NCBI RefSeq assembly: GCF_001039355.2
Contig: NW_019773514.1
Location: 343,068-403,067 of the forward strand
Source of the DNA: Lingula anatina
Taxonomy: Eukaryota; Brachiopoda; Lingulata; Lingulida; Lingulidae
DNA: 60,000 bases
Direction: 5' to 3'
In this document: piece by piece, positions 12,980-24,296 of the stretch
Position numbering within the stretch: position 1 is the stretch's first letter
Layout of the letters: the number at the start of each line of letters is the position of its first letter
Notes under the pieces: generated by a model
What the model was told of the DNA's origin: nothing
Database searches by the model: none
Seen by the model: only the letters and a program-made list of their open reading frames with translations
Made by a program: the position numbers and the translations under genes

Positions 12980-13347
12980 TTTAGTTAAGGAAAATGATTA
13001 TCATTTAGTAAAAATCTAGTAATAACTGTGCAGGGTATGCTGCTTAGATTGTCAGTTTCTTTTGACTCAGCAAGATGTGTACAATTCAATAAATTTCCCT
13101 GTTAGGCCTTGTAGATTTTATCCAACTAATAACGAACAATTTGTCCCTTGTGTGACATGGCCATCCATTTCTGTCACGCTGATGACTGTGTCTTCTCTTT
13201 TCAGATCCACCATTAGAAGCTATCAAGCCAGAAGGTATCATAGATGTCCAAGTGCCAGAGGATGAAAGGCTTATTCCTGAAAATTTTGATCCGTATTCGG
13301 AACCATTTTATTTCCAAGATGACTGCTGGGACTTCATGAAAAAATAA
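11752..13347 (+). CDS. ATP5PF: ATP synthase coupling factor 6, mitochondrial (copy A)
   Basis: Peripheral-stalk subunit F6 of mitochondrial F1Fo ATP synthase. Three coding exons: 11752-11924, 12723-12856, 13205-13347, giving 149 residues. The ATG at 11752 follows the acceptor TTTTCAG at 11741-11747; an upstream in-frame ATG at 11686 lies in the intron and is not used. The N-terminus is basic with no early acidic residues, as for a mitochondrial presequence. Conserved family blocks are RNIGITAV, DPIQQLFLEKVRAYD and FPTFKW. Human F6 is 108 residues and ends soon after FPTFKFEDP; here about 38 extra residues follow, acidic and aromatic-rich and ending DDCWDFMKK. A possible AATAAA signal lies at 13371-13376. 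A non-coding first exon probably ends at 10797. Confidence 0.93.
11975..12720 (+). repeat. Degenerate tandem repeat, about 328 bp period, in ATP5PF intron 2
   Basis: Related segments starting at 11975, 12304 and 12631 (GCATCAAAATTGA-like, followed by CCTATT..GTGCACT) are spaced 329 and 327 bases apart. A second anchor, GGGC.TGAAGCC, recurs at about 12200 and 12535. Two full units and part of a third fill the intron up to the exon 3 acceptor. The same repeats appear in copy B. Confidence 0.75.
12942..12979. repeat. (TTA)n microsatellite, copy A
   Basis: About 38 bases of TTA units in ATP5PF intron 3. The copy B equivalent at 19108-19136 is about three units shorter, as expected of two alleles. 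Confidence 0.9.
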
Positions 13348-13370
13348 TTTTACACATAGAATAATTAGAA

Positions 13371-13376
13371 AATAAA
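13371..13376 (+). terminator. Candidate polyadenylation signal of ATP5PF (copy A)
   Basis: AATAAA 24 bases after the stop codon. Copy B has the same motif at 19528-19533. Other AATAAA motifs occur further downstream (near 13780), so the 3' end is not settled. Confidence 0.4.
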
Positions 13377-14442
13377 ATGATAGTAATTTAAACAAACTGA
13401 AAAAACACTGTTATATGTTGCCAACGGATGAAATCATACTTTTTCATTTACTCCTATAAGTGAATATCTATGTTGGTGTTTATAACTTCACAAAGAAGAA
13501 ATCACTCGATAGCACGTTAACATGAAGATTTGATGCATTTTCTGGCACATTTGCATAGAATGAACTCGAAGCCATGGATATTTTTCTTGCAAAGACTAAG
13601 AAGTAAACTAAAGCTTTCAGGAATACTTGCCAGCAAAAGAGAAAGAGAAAAAAAAGCTCATCAAAAATTAAGGGCATGTAGAATACAACTTAATGTTACT
13701 TCACTTTACCTAGGGCATGCAAAAAGATGTGGAAAAATGTCTACACTATGTGAACAGTTAGGTTCAATGAAATGTTTTTGATAATAAAGTGGCATCTTTT
13801 TTTGTTTGAATGAAAAATTGTAGTATTTTACTTCAATCTTGTTGAAAAAAATTTGCAGATAAGTCTAGAAAGATAACCTGTAAATATGTTGTGAAGACTA
13901 CAAGTTGGGCAGTAACATTCCCCATCTTCGTTTATGGACAAGACCATACAAATGGGCAGATGACAGGATTTTGTGCACCTGTGAAGTAAATCTGTTTGGT
14001 AAAGGATTGAACTTTGAGAAAGAGAAGTTCTTTCACGCCGTTCCCCATTTTCTGAGGAAGTGGGTGGGGGGTTCCTTGTTGCCCAAGCTTCCCTAATGAC
14101 TAAGGCTCTTATTTATATAGTGATAAAAAGCAAAAATATACAGAATCCAACCCTCTTACCCTCACAGATAGCATCAAATTTTGCAAATTTGAAAAAATAA
14201 GTAAAATAATTGGATTTAAAAACAAGCAAACTGGAGATTTTTTTAAATAAAAATTCGTGACAGTTTAGTAATCAAATCTGATGTGCCACCAAGAGAAATT
14301 AAAATAAGTTGATGATATTTTTTCCACGACATTAAAAAAAAATTGGTATTTAGTGCATAATTAGTTTATTAACTGATCACAACTGGACTCTCGTCCTGTG
14401 TCATATTGCATTCTCAACAAGGACAACAAATGACAAATCTAA
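13377..14442. other. Convergent intergenic region ATP5PF / NKAPD1
   Basis: Contains the 3' UTRs of both genes. A TTTATT at 14365-14370 (AATAAA on the minus strand) lies about 75 bases past the NKAPD1 stop and is a good signal for that gene. Two short plus-strand reading frames (13530-13781 and 13905-14096) recur in copy B but look non-coding. Confidence 0.5.
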
Positions 14443-17400
14443 TTAATCACTTTCATTATCACTTGTGTCATGTGGGTGTTTAGCTGTATTTTTACTTTTT
14501 GATTTATATTTTTTTAGAGAATCTTTTGAATGTTTACGTCTGTGTATATCTCTAGTGTCGCTCTGTGAATCGCTTGAATTACAGAAACTGTAGCACTTAT
14601 TTCGGTGTCCTTTTTGTTGGACTGTGGAAAGCCCTGAAGATCTACTTCTTGACCGTTTTTGTTCTTGTGATTTCTCTCTGCTGTTATGAATTGAGGTGCT
14701 ACTTTCTTGCATTTGAACTTCAGACAACCCTGCCTCAGCTTCAAAGAACGTCGGTCTGGGTTTCTGTTTTCTCTGTAGCTGTTCATTTTCTACTGAACTG
14801 CCTTCACTCAAACATGCATCATTTATGTGATGGCGATTTTTATTCTTCCTTTTTATTGCATCTGACGAATCATTGCTTTTCGGTGATCTATGTCGCCGTT
14901 TTCTGGTTTTTCTGCTGTTTGATCTATCACAGTGACTATTTTCTGAACTGTCCGTTTCATAATGCCTTTTCTCTTTCTTAGACCCTGACTTCATTCTGTG
15001 CAAGCTGCCATGCATCTCAGAGTACTTCTCCGTATCAGAATTGCGTCTTCGAGTATCTTTCTTCTCAACCACTGCATCCCTCAAATCTTTCCTATCAGGA
15101 GATCTATCTCTCCATTTTCTATCTCTTCTGCTGTACAAATTATCACTATCTGAACTGTCTGTTTCGTAGTATTTCTTGTCCTTGTTTGACTGTGACTCTA
15201 ATTTGTGCAAGGTGCCATTCATATTGCTGCATCTCTCTTTACTAGGGCTGAATCTACGTTTCCTTTTGTCAACTAGATCTGAAGTATCTTTTCTTCCAGA
15301 GGATCTATGTTTCCGTTTATTAGCTTTTCTGGTGTATGAGTCAATACTATCTTCTGAACTGTCTGTTTCATCATTTTTCCTCTCTTTCTTTGACCCTAAC
15401 TCTTTTTTGTGTGAGCTGCTATTCTTCTCCCTGTGTCTCTTCTCTCTAGATTTGTGTCTGTGTTTATGTTTCTTCTTTTTCTTCTTCCCTTCTTTCTTTC
15501 TAAAATGTGAAAAAATATCATCAGTTGTGCCTTATAATCACAGATGCTTAAGTTTATGTATTTTGCTTAATATCTAGTTACAAAGGACCAAAACAATTGA
15601 ATTTTTATTACAGTATGATACGGCATCACCTTCATCAGTACACAGTCAGATCCATTGCATGTGATTAAAGATAAAATGCTATATCAGAAGAATATCTAGC
15701 ACATTTCAGTGTTTTTATTCAGATAGAAACAAGATCTATCTAACAGTATCAATCTATATAGCTCTATAGATGTATTTAGCTATACCACATACATACAAAT
15801 GTTACAATTCAAATCACATAGCACACACCATGAAGATAACATGCTTTCACAAATATAACACGTTCTACTATACTAAGATTAATATCAAACGTCATAATAT
15901 TTTCACTGTTTAGTGTGGTTTCACTGTCACTTTACCTTCTTTCTCCGCTCCTACTTCGCTTCCTACTACCTTCATCGTCTGATCTATCACTGGCAAACTC
16001 ATCAGGGTACATTTCCTTGTACCCAGCATGCCCCCACCTGTGATATAGATAAATAATGAAATAGTAATGATGAGAACTATTTAAAAACATTCTTGTCTGC
16101 ATTTTACTTGATCAACTTAATATGTACATTCTTTATGAAGTTTGTTTTTAAGTTGGAAAATTATAAATTTTAGCATTACTTTTTACACCTGAGCTACTAT
16201 CTCATTTGCCTTTCACAAGGAAGGACAAATGATCAAAATATGTTGTCTGTAAACCTATCTACAGGCAGATAATGTTGCTTTGTACAATCCACTGCCATCA
16301 AATATAAAGAAATAGCTGGGTGAAGGGAAGGAGGCATGACAGATCAGCACCTGTCCCAATCTCACCTTAACTTTTTATTATTTCTTGGATCAGCAATAAT
16401 TACCCATGCCAATGAAGTTGGTGTTTTCATCAGAGTTTGGGTATTAGTTTGTTGAAAAAAAAAATTACCATAGGAGTTCTGACAAAACCTCCAGGATAAA
16501 TTGACAATTAAAAGCAAAAGTAGTGATTATAATTTTAACTGAATCCTGGTCTCCTAATATTTGCAAAATGATATTTTATTTTATCATTACTTGTATTTGG
16601 CATTGATCTGCACCACCAGAGTGCTATCAACTTTCATCAAAAAAATGTACTTTTATAACCAAACAAAAGATTGACAGGAACACTGACAGTTTATTTAAAA
16701 TTCACTTTTCCATGTAGTAGACAGCTAGTGTAGGCATATTTTTGCTCGAATGAAGTCCACCCAAATGTGCCACAAATAATAACCTGTCAGGATCTTTCTC
16801 CTCAAATTTCTGCAGCTGCCTCATCCAGAATGTGCTCTCGGTCGTCCTGCCATCTTCCTCATCCATGTGTGCCCGCCTGTTCAGTCTCCTAGGTGGAGAC
16901 ACTTCACCTACATGACAATCAAAGGTTTCAATATTTTTTCACCAAAGACTAGTGTAATATTAACCAAAAGCTGATAATAACTATTAAACATCTGCCTACT
17001 AGTACTAGTATTTTTTTAGTTATTTTTCCTTATTTGAAGTAAGGAAAATATCTTTTATTACTTTGACAAAAATGCTTGATATTACCCAACTTTATTTTGG
17101 CACATAACTGTAAGTCATTAAAAAACAACCATCATGAAACCTTCAAACACTTTGTTTTGATAGATTGTGTGTAACTATATGTTTAGATATCACTTCTCAA
17201 GAAGTCGAATCATTTCTATTGAAATTTCTTTCTTACGGCTGTCCATAGAGTCTGCCATCCTGTCCAGCAGTCTCCTGTGTGGGCTATCTCTCCACTGACC
17301 AGTGCCCACTCTCTCCAGTTGGTTGGACCTCTTACTGGCTTCATGCTGCTGCCACATTTGTTCCTCTTCCACTCTCTGAAACAACATAGGAAATTTGCAA

Positions 17401-17656
17401 TCAAGAGGTGGTATTTCCTTGAGCAAACTGTTTTAACTCAATGGTAATATATTCAAGATTTGCCTGCCAAATGAACTTTCATCAAGGAAAAAGCAATTTT
17501 TCTCCAACAAACACATCATTGCCAATCACCTCCCAATTTACAAAATCATGCAGCCAACAAATAAAAACTCTGATCATTTAGTCTGCATACCCTATTATGA
17601 GATCCTGTGTGTCTGATGAGATTGGAGAGTAGCTTTTTCCCATCACGGGAAACCAT
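14443..17656 (-). CDS. NKAPD1: NKAP domain-containing protein 1 (copy A)
   Basis: Lysine/arginine/serine-rich protein of little-known function (human C11orf57), probably nuclear from composition. Five coding exons: 17656-17591, 17375-17237, 16907-16784, 16037-15936, 15499-14443, giving 495 residues (human 292). Diagnostic blocks: N-terminal LLSNLIRHTGSHNR (residues 9-22), RWGHAGYKEMYPDEF (about 110-123, split over exons 3 and 4) and KPRPTFFEAEAG (about 389-400), each matching the human protein. Residues about 173-378 are three tandem copies of a 68-69 residue unit centred on ETDSS, which accounts for most of the extra length. Splice frames agree across all exons. A small 5' UTR exon is expected upstream, but in copy A it is cut off at the n at 17802. 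Confidence 0.9.
14797..15413 (-). repeat. Three tandem 68-69 codon repeats in NKAPD1
   Basis: In NKAPD1 exon 5 the ETDSS anchor recurs at 15355, 15151 and 14944 (plus-strand positions of TGAACTGT), spaced 204 and 207 bases. Each unit runs from a SHKKE/LHKLE/LHRMK start through S.K.K..ETDSS, an R/K-rich stretch with R.RS, then D. Each unit is recognisably related at both DNA and protein level. Copy B carries the same three units. Confidence 0.88.
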
Positions 17657-17801
17657 GGTTTGTGTTCTTATTCCTGTGCCTTTCAATATGCTGAAAAATA
17701 CATCAAAATAGTGCTGTTTCAATGCTGATCTGTTTTATGTCATGTATAATGTATCATTTGAAAATAAACATATAATACCAAGTACTAGTTAGGTAGATCA
17801 C
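17657..17801. other. 5' flank of NKAPD1 copy A, truncated
   Basis: The minus strand shows TTTTTCAG just upstream of the coding exon, a likely acceptor following a 5' UTR exon. The last bases before the n (about 17787-17801) do not match copy B and are probably contig-end error. Confidence 0.5.
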
Positions 17802-17802
17802 N
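17802..17802. other. Assembly join (n) between duplicate copies
   Basis: Single n that separates copy A and copy B of the ATP5PF-NKAPD1 block. Confidence 0.9.
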
Positions 17803-17919
17803 GTGAGGGATACTGCAGAAGTACCTTTGTTTCACTGCAGTGAAAAGTGGTAGATGTACATTGTAGCTGTTAAACATAGGAAGCAATGGTTTATCAGTTA
17901 TTATATAATTTTCAGCACC

Positions 17920-19103
17920 ATGTTTCGCTGTGCAGCTTCAAGTCTAACACGGAACGTAGCAAGGCAGAATACGGTCTTGGCACAGTGTCATAGAAATATA
18001 GGCATCACTGCTGTACTAGGACAAAAAAGTGTATCAGATCCCATCCAACAGTTGTTTTTGGAAAAGGTCAGAGCTTACGACAAGGAATTGAAGTAAGTAT
18101 ATCTTATAACTCTACTTATGCTTATCTATATAATGCTTAACAGCATCAAAATGATAGAAAACCCTATTTTGGGCACTACTTCCATAGTGACCATTAAAAA
18201 AAGCCCTTGTCACTTACTCTTCTTAAACTTGCAGGAAAGAAACACAGGACTAAATTCATCCTGGGTTGCAAAAGCAGTCTAATTGGCTTCTTTTTCTGTT
18301 GTACATTTTTTTGAAATTGTTATCTTTCACATATTGACAATTTCAGTGTGGGACTTGGAACTCCCACGGGCATGAAGCCCAGTGGTAATCAAATTTTCTA
18401 AATGTCCTTGTTATTAATAGAAGATAATTAAAATTGGTGGTAATTATACAGTTAATCATTATGTAATATTGCATCAAAATTGACAAAAAGCCTATTCCGT
18501 GCACTGTCATCACAAACGTTATAAAAAGAAAACTGTGTTATTATTATAACTTACAAGAATGGTTCTAAGGATTGACATACAGCTCAAATAAGAAAACCAG
18601 CTCTATTGTATTATCATCTTTTACTGAATTAATGCAATTTTTTTGTGAAATTTTCATTTTTCTCATTCTATCAGTTTCTATGTGTGAACTTGAATTCTCA
18701 TGGGCCTGAAGCCTTATGCTTTTACTTTCATCAGTATTACCTGTTGTGCATAATTAAATGTGATGTTGACTTTGCATTTAAGCATAATGTATTATTGCAT
18801 CAGAATTGACGGTATCCTATTTTGTGCATTATTATTTTCTGCTTTTTGTCTGTACATTTGACAGCTTTGCTGCCTTGTTTCATTTCAGAGCAACTGGTAA
18901 ACTGCCAGGTCTAACAAAAGAAGATGAAGCAGCTTTTGAGGACCGCCTTGAAAAATTGAGAAGACATTACAATGTTGTATCGGAGGCAGAGATGTTAGCT
19001 TTTCCAACATTTAAATGGCAAGGTTTGTGTCATAAGCAGACTGTGTGAGGGCAGAGATAATGCTGCAGGCTGGTTTAGTTTGTAGATAACTGTGGAATAT
19101 GTC

Positions 19104-19136
<33 letters not shown>

Positions 19137-19504
19137 TTTAGTTAAGGAAAATGATTATCATTTAGAAAAAATCTAGTAATAACTGTGCAGGGTATGCTGC
19201 TTAGATTGTCAGTTTCTTTTGACTCAGCAAGATGTGTACAATTCAATAAATTTCCCTGTTAGGCCTTGTAGATTTTATCCAACTAATAACGAACAATTTG
19301 TCCCTTGTGTGACATGGCCATCCATTTCTGTCACGCTGATGACTGTGTCTTCTCTTTTCAGATCCACCATTAGAAGCTATCAAGCCAGAAGGTATCATAG
19401 ATGTCCAAGTGCCAGAGGATGAAAGGCTTATTCCTGAAAATTTTGATCCTTATTCGGAACCATTTTATTTCCAAGATGACTGCTGGGACTTCATGAAAAA
19501 ATAA
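17920..19504 (+). CDS. ATP5PF: ATP synthase coupling factor 6, mitochondrial (copy B, promoterless)
   Basis: Exons 17920-18092, 18889-19022 and 19362-19504 encode 149 residues. By my reading the protein is the same as copy A: the coding differences I noticed are synonymous (AAT/AAC in the presequence, CCG/CCT near the end). The non-coding first exon and promoter are absent because the copy begins at the n in intron 1. Function is as for copy A. It is almost certainly the other allele and not a paralogue, and should not be counted as a second gene. Confidence 0.85.
19108..19136. repeat. (TTA)n microsatellite, copy B
   Basis: Shorter equivalent of the copy A microsatellite at 12942-12979. Confidence 0.9.
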
Positions 19505-20598
19505 TTTTACATATAGAATAATTAGAAAATAAAATGATAGTAATTTAAACAAACTGAAAAAACACTGTTATATGTTGCCAACGGATGAAATCATACTTTT
19601 TCATTTACTCCTATAAGTGAATATCTGTGTTGGTGTTTATAACTTCACAAAGAAGAAATCACTCGATAGCATGTTAACATGAAGATTTGATGCATTTTCT
19701 GGCACATTTGCATAGAATGAACTCGAAGCCATGGGTATTTTTCTTGCAAAGACTAAGAAGTAAACTAAAGCTTTCAGGAATACTTGCCAGCAAAAGAGAA
19801 AGAGAAAAAAAAGCTCATCAAAAATTAAGGGCATGTAGAATACAACTTTATGTTACTTCACTTTACCTAGGGCATGCAAAAAGATGTGGAAAATTGTCTA
19901 CACTATGTGAACAGTTAGGTTCAATGAAATGTTTGTGATAATAAAGTGGCATCTTTTTTCGTTTGAATGAAAAATTGTAGTATTTTACTTCAATCTTGTT
20001 GAAAAAAATTTGCAGATAAGTCTTGAAAGATAACCTGCAAATATGTTGTGAAGACTACAAGTTGGGCAGTAACATTCCCCATCTTCGTTTATGGACAAGA
20101 CCATACAAATGGGCAGATGACAGGATTTTGTGCACCTGTGAAGTAAATCTGTTTGGTAAAGGATTGAACTTTGAGAAAGAGAAGTTCTTTCACGCCATTC
20201 CCCATTTTCTGAGGAAGTGGGTGGGGGGTTCCTTGTTGCCCAAGCTTCCCTAATGACTAAGGCTCTTATTTATATAGTGATAAGAAGCAAAAATATACAG
20301 AATCCAACCCTCTTACCCTCACAGATAGCATCAAATTTTGCAATTTTGAAAAAATAAATAAAATAATTGGATTTAAAAACAAGCAAACTGAAGATTTTTT
20401 AAAATAAAAATTCATGACAGTTTAGTAATCAAATCTGATGTGCCACCAAGAGAAATTAAAATAAGTTGATGATATTTCTTCCACGACATTAAAAAAAATT
20501 GGTATTTAGTGCATAATTAGTTTATTAACTGATCACAACTGGACTCTCGTCCTGTGTCATATTGCATTCTCAACAAGGACAACAAATGACAAGTCTAA
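19505..20598. other. Convergent intergenic region, copy B
   Basis: Equivalent of 13348-14442. AATAAA at 19528-19533 for ATP5PF, and TTTATT at 20521-20526 (AATAAA on the minus strand) for NKAPD1. No gene is seen. Confidence 0.5.
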
Positions 20599-23500
20599 TT
20601 AATCACTTTCACTTGTGTCATGTGGATGTTTAGCTGTATTTTTACTTTTTGATTTATATTTTTTTAGAGAATCTTTTGAATGTTTACGTCTGTGTATATC
20701 TCTAGTGTCGCTCTGTGAATCGCTTGAATTACAGAAACTGTAGCACTTATTTCGGTGTCCTTTTTGTTGGACTGTGGAAAGCCCTGATGATCTACTTCTT
20801 GACCGTTTTTGTTCTTGTGATTTCACTCTGCTGTTATGAATTGAGGTGCTACTTTCTTGCATTTGAACTTCAGACAACCCTGCCTCAGCTTCAAAGAATG
20901 TCGGTCTGGGTTTCTGTTTTCTCTGTAGCTGTTCATTTTCTACTGAACTGCCTTCACTCAAACATACATCATTTATGTGATGGCAATTTTTATTATTTCT
21001 TTTTATTGCATCTGATGAATCATTGCTTTTCTGTGATCCATGTCGCTGTTTTCTGTTTTTTCTGCTGTTTGATCTATCACAGTGACTATTTTCTGAACTG
21101 TCCGTTTCATAATGCCTTTTCTCTTTCTTAGACCCTGACTTCATTCTGTGCAAGCTGCCATGCATCTCAGAGTACTTCTCCGTATCAGAATTGCGTCTTC
21201 GAGTATCTTTCTTCTCAGCCACTGCATCCCTCAAATCTTTCCTATGAGGAGATCTATCTCTCCATTTTCTATCTCTTCTTCTGTACAAATTTTCACTATC
21301 TGAACTGTCCGTTTCGTAGTATTTTTTGTCCTTGTTTGACTGTGACTCTAATATGTGCAAGGTGCTATTCATATTGCTGCACCTCTCTTTACTAGGGCTG
21401 AGTCTACGTTTCCTTTTGTCAACTAGATCTGAGGTATCTTTTCTTCCAGAGGATCTATGTTTCCGTTTTTTAGCTTTTCTGGTGTATGAGTCAATACTAT
21501 CTTCTGAACTGTCTGTTTCATCATTTTTCCTCTCTTCCTTTGACCCTGACTCTTTTTTGTGTGAGCTGCCATTCTTCTCCCTGTGTCTCTTCTCTCTAGA
21601 TTTGTGTCTGTGTTTATGTTTCTTCTTTTTCTTCTTCCCTTCTTTCTTTCTAAAATGTGAAAAAATATCATCAGTTGTGCCTTATAATCACAGATGCTTA
21701 AGTTTATATATTTTGCTTAATATCTAGTTACAAGGGACCAAAACAACTGAATTTTTATTATGCTATGGCATCACCTTCATCAGTGCAGTCAGATCCTATG
21801 CATGTGATTAAAGATAAAATGCTATATCAGAGCACATTTCAGTGTTTTAATTCTGATAGAAACAAGATCTACCTAATAGTATCAATCTGTATAGCTCTGT
21901 AGATCTATTTAGCTATACCACATACATACAAATGTATTACAATACCATGTCGACTTCCATCTGTGATACTTTCTAACTCAGATGTAAAAATGTTACAAAT
22001 CAAATCACATAGCACACACCATGAAGATAACATGCTTTCATAAACATAACACATTCTACTATACTAAGATTAATATCAAACATCCAAATATTTTCACTGA
22101 ACAGTGTGGTTTCACTATCATTTTACCTTCTTTCTCCGCTCCTACTTCTCTTCCTACTACCTCCATCGTCTGATCTATCACTGGCAAACTCATCAGGGTA
22201 CATTTCTTTGTACCCTGCATGCCCCCACCTGTGATATAGATAAATAATGAAATAGTAATGTTGAGAACTATTTAAAAACATTCTTGTCTGCATTTTACAT
22301 GATCAACTTAAACTTATGTACATTCTTTATGAAGTTTGTTTTTAAGTTGGATAATTATAAATTTTAGCATTACTTTTTACACCTGAGTAACTATCTCATT
22401 TGCCTTTCACAAGGACAGACAAATGATCAAAAAATGTTGTCTGTAAACCTATCTACAGGCAGATACTGTTGCTTTGTACAATCCACTGCCATCAGATAAA
22501 TAGCTGGGTGAAGGGAAGAAGGCATGACAGATCAGCAACTGCCCCAATCTCACCTTAACTTTTTTATTTTTTGGATCAGCAATAATTACCTATGCCAATG
22601 AAGTTGATGTTTTCATCAGAATTTGGGTGTTAGTTTGTTGAAAAAAAAAATTACCATAGGAGTTCTGATGAAACCTCCACAAAAAATAGATATTTAAAAG
22701 CAAAAGTAGTGATTACAATTTTAACTGAATCCTTGTCTCCTAATATTTGCAAAATGATATTTTATTTTATGGCATTGGCTAAGGTCTGCACCACCAGAGT
22801 GCTTTCAACTTTCATCATAAAAATGTACTTTTATAACCAAACAAAAGATTGACAGGAACACTGACAGTTTATTAATTTCACTTTTCCATGTAGAAGACAG
22901 CTAATGTAGGCATATTTTTGATCGAATGAAGTCCACCCAAATGTACCACTAATAATAACCTGTCAGGATCTTTCTCCTCAAATTTCTGCAGCTGCCTCAT
23001 CCAGAATGTGCTCTCGGTCGTCCTGCCATCTTCCTCATCCATGTGTGCCCGCCTGTTCAGTCTCCTAGGTGGAGACACTTCACCTACATGACAATCAAAG
23101 GTTTCAATATTTTTTCACCAAAGACTAGTGTAATATTAACCAAAAGCTGATAATAACTATTAAACATCTGCCTACTAGTACTAGTATTTTTTTAGTTATT
23201 TTTCCTTATTTGAAGTAAGGAAAATATCTTTTATTGCTTTGACAAAAATGCTTGATATTACCCAAATTTATTTTGGCACATAACTGTAAGTCATTAAAAA
23301 ACAACCATCATGAAACCTTCAAACACTTTGTTTTGATAGATTGTGTGTAACTATATGTTTAGATATCACTTCTCAAGAAGTCGAATCATTTCTATTGAAA
23401 TTTCTTTCTTACGGCTGTCCATAGAGTCTGCCATCCTGTCCAGTAGTCTCCTGTGTGGGCTACCTCTCCACTGACCAGTGCCCACTCTGCCCAGTTGGCT

Positions 23501-23829
23501 GGACCTCTTACTGGCTTCATGCTGCTGCCACATTTGTTCCTCTTCCACTCTCTGAAACAACGTAGGAAATTTGCAATCAAGAGGTGGTATTTTCTTGAGC
23601 AGGTTTTAACTCAATGGTAATATATTCAAGATTTGCCTGCCAAATGAACTTTCATCAAGGAAAAAGCAATTTTTCTCCAACAAACACATCATTGCCAATC
23701 ACCTCCCAATTTACAAAATCATGCAGCCAACAAATAAAAACTCTGATCATTTAGTCTGCATACCCTATTATGAGATCCTGTGTGTCTGATGAGATTGGAG
23801 AGTAGCTTTTTCCCATCACGGGAAACCAT
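20599..23829 (-). CDS. NKAPD1: NKAP domain-containing protein 1 (copy B)
   Basis: Exons 23829-23764, 23551-23413, 23083-22960, 22228-22127 and 21649-20599 encode 493 residues, two fewer than copy A because of an in-frame 6-base deletion near the C-terminus (HDTSESD versus HDTSDNESD). Several amino-acid changes lie in the repeat region (K to I, S to R, D to H and others). The conserved N-terminal and RWGH..GYKE blocks are unchanged. This copy has its true 5' context: it diverges from PIH1D2, and a candidate 5' UTR exon with donor AAAG then gtgagc ends at 24297. Likely the second allele of copy A. Confidence 0.88.
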
Positions 23830-24296
23830 GGTTTGTGTTCTTATTCCTGTGCCTTTCAATATGCTGAAAAATACATCAAAATAGTGCTGTTTCAATGCTG
23901 ATCTGTTTTATGTCATGTATAATGTATCATTTGAAAATAAACATATAATACCAAGTATTAATTTACCATTCTATAAATTACCAGCATAACACACTGAGAA
24001 ATAACACGTTTAAATAACACACGTTAGCATTGTAATAAAAACAGATAAATCAATAACCGTTTTTAAGAGTTTACAACAAGTTAACAAAGGCAGAGACTAA
24101 AAATTGTAAAAAATAAAAAGTAACGGCATCTTCAAGATTGTACTTCATCACGGTCACTTGAACTGAATGCGGGAATGCGCTTGTCGACAAAAATTATCAA
24201 ACGAAAAGGAGCGTCTCAATCAAAAATGAAAAATAGAAACCAAACTAAAGCCTTCAAGGTACAACTATAGATAATACCATTGGAATCAGTGCTCAC

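Larger units (their letters stand above)
11637..17786. repeat. Direct duplicate block 2, copy A (ATP5PF + NKAPD1)
   Basis: About 6.15 kb repeated in the same orientation at 17803 to about 23960, with a few percent difference by eye. The block starts inside ATP5PF intron 1, so copy B lacks the promoter. It ends just upstream of the first NKAPD1 coding exon, where copy A stops at an n. Differences are SNPs, short indels and microsatellite length changes. Two haplotypes placed in series explains this best. Confidence 0.88.
17803..23960. repeat. Direct duplicate block 2, copy B
   Basis: Second copy of 11637-17786. It flows into unique DNA towards PIH1D2, while copy A flows from the GABPA side. 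The two together define one overlapping locus. Confidence 0.88.

Noticed and set aside
13530-13781. 83-codon plus-strand frame in the ATP5PF 3' region, intact in both copies
   Set aside because: The four differences I saw between copies all change the amino acid, the opposite of purifying selection, and the frame lies in a 3' UTR.
13905-14096. 63-codon plus-strand frame also found in copy B (20023-20253)
   Set aside because: No recognisable family, different apparent starts in the two copies, and position in a convergent 3' region.
14565-14981. 138-codon hydrophobic plus-strand frame opposite NKAPD1
   Set aside because: It is the antisense shadow of the lysine/serine-rich NKAPD1 exon; low-complexity codons leave the reverse strand open.
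17190-17426. NKAPD1 exon 2 read through to a stop ending LLEK
   Set aside because: A good gtaaga donor at 17236 joins in frame to the next exon. Intron retention is possible but not the main form.
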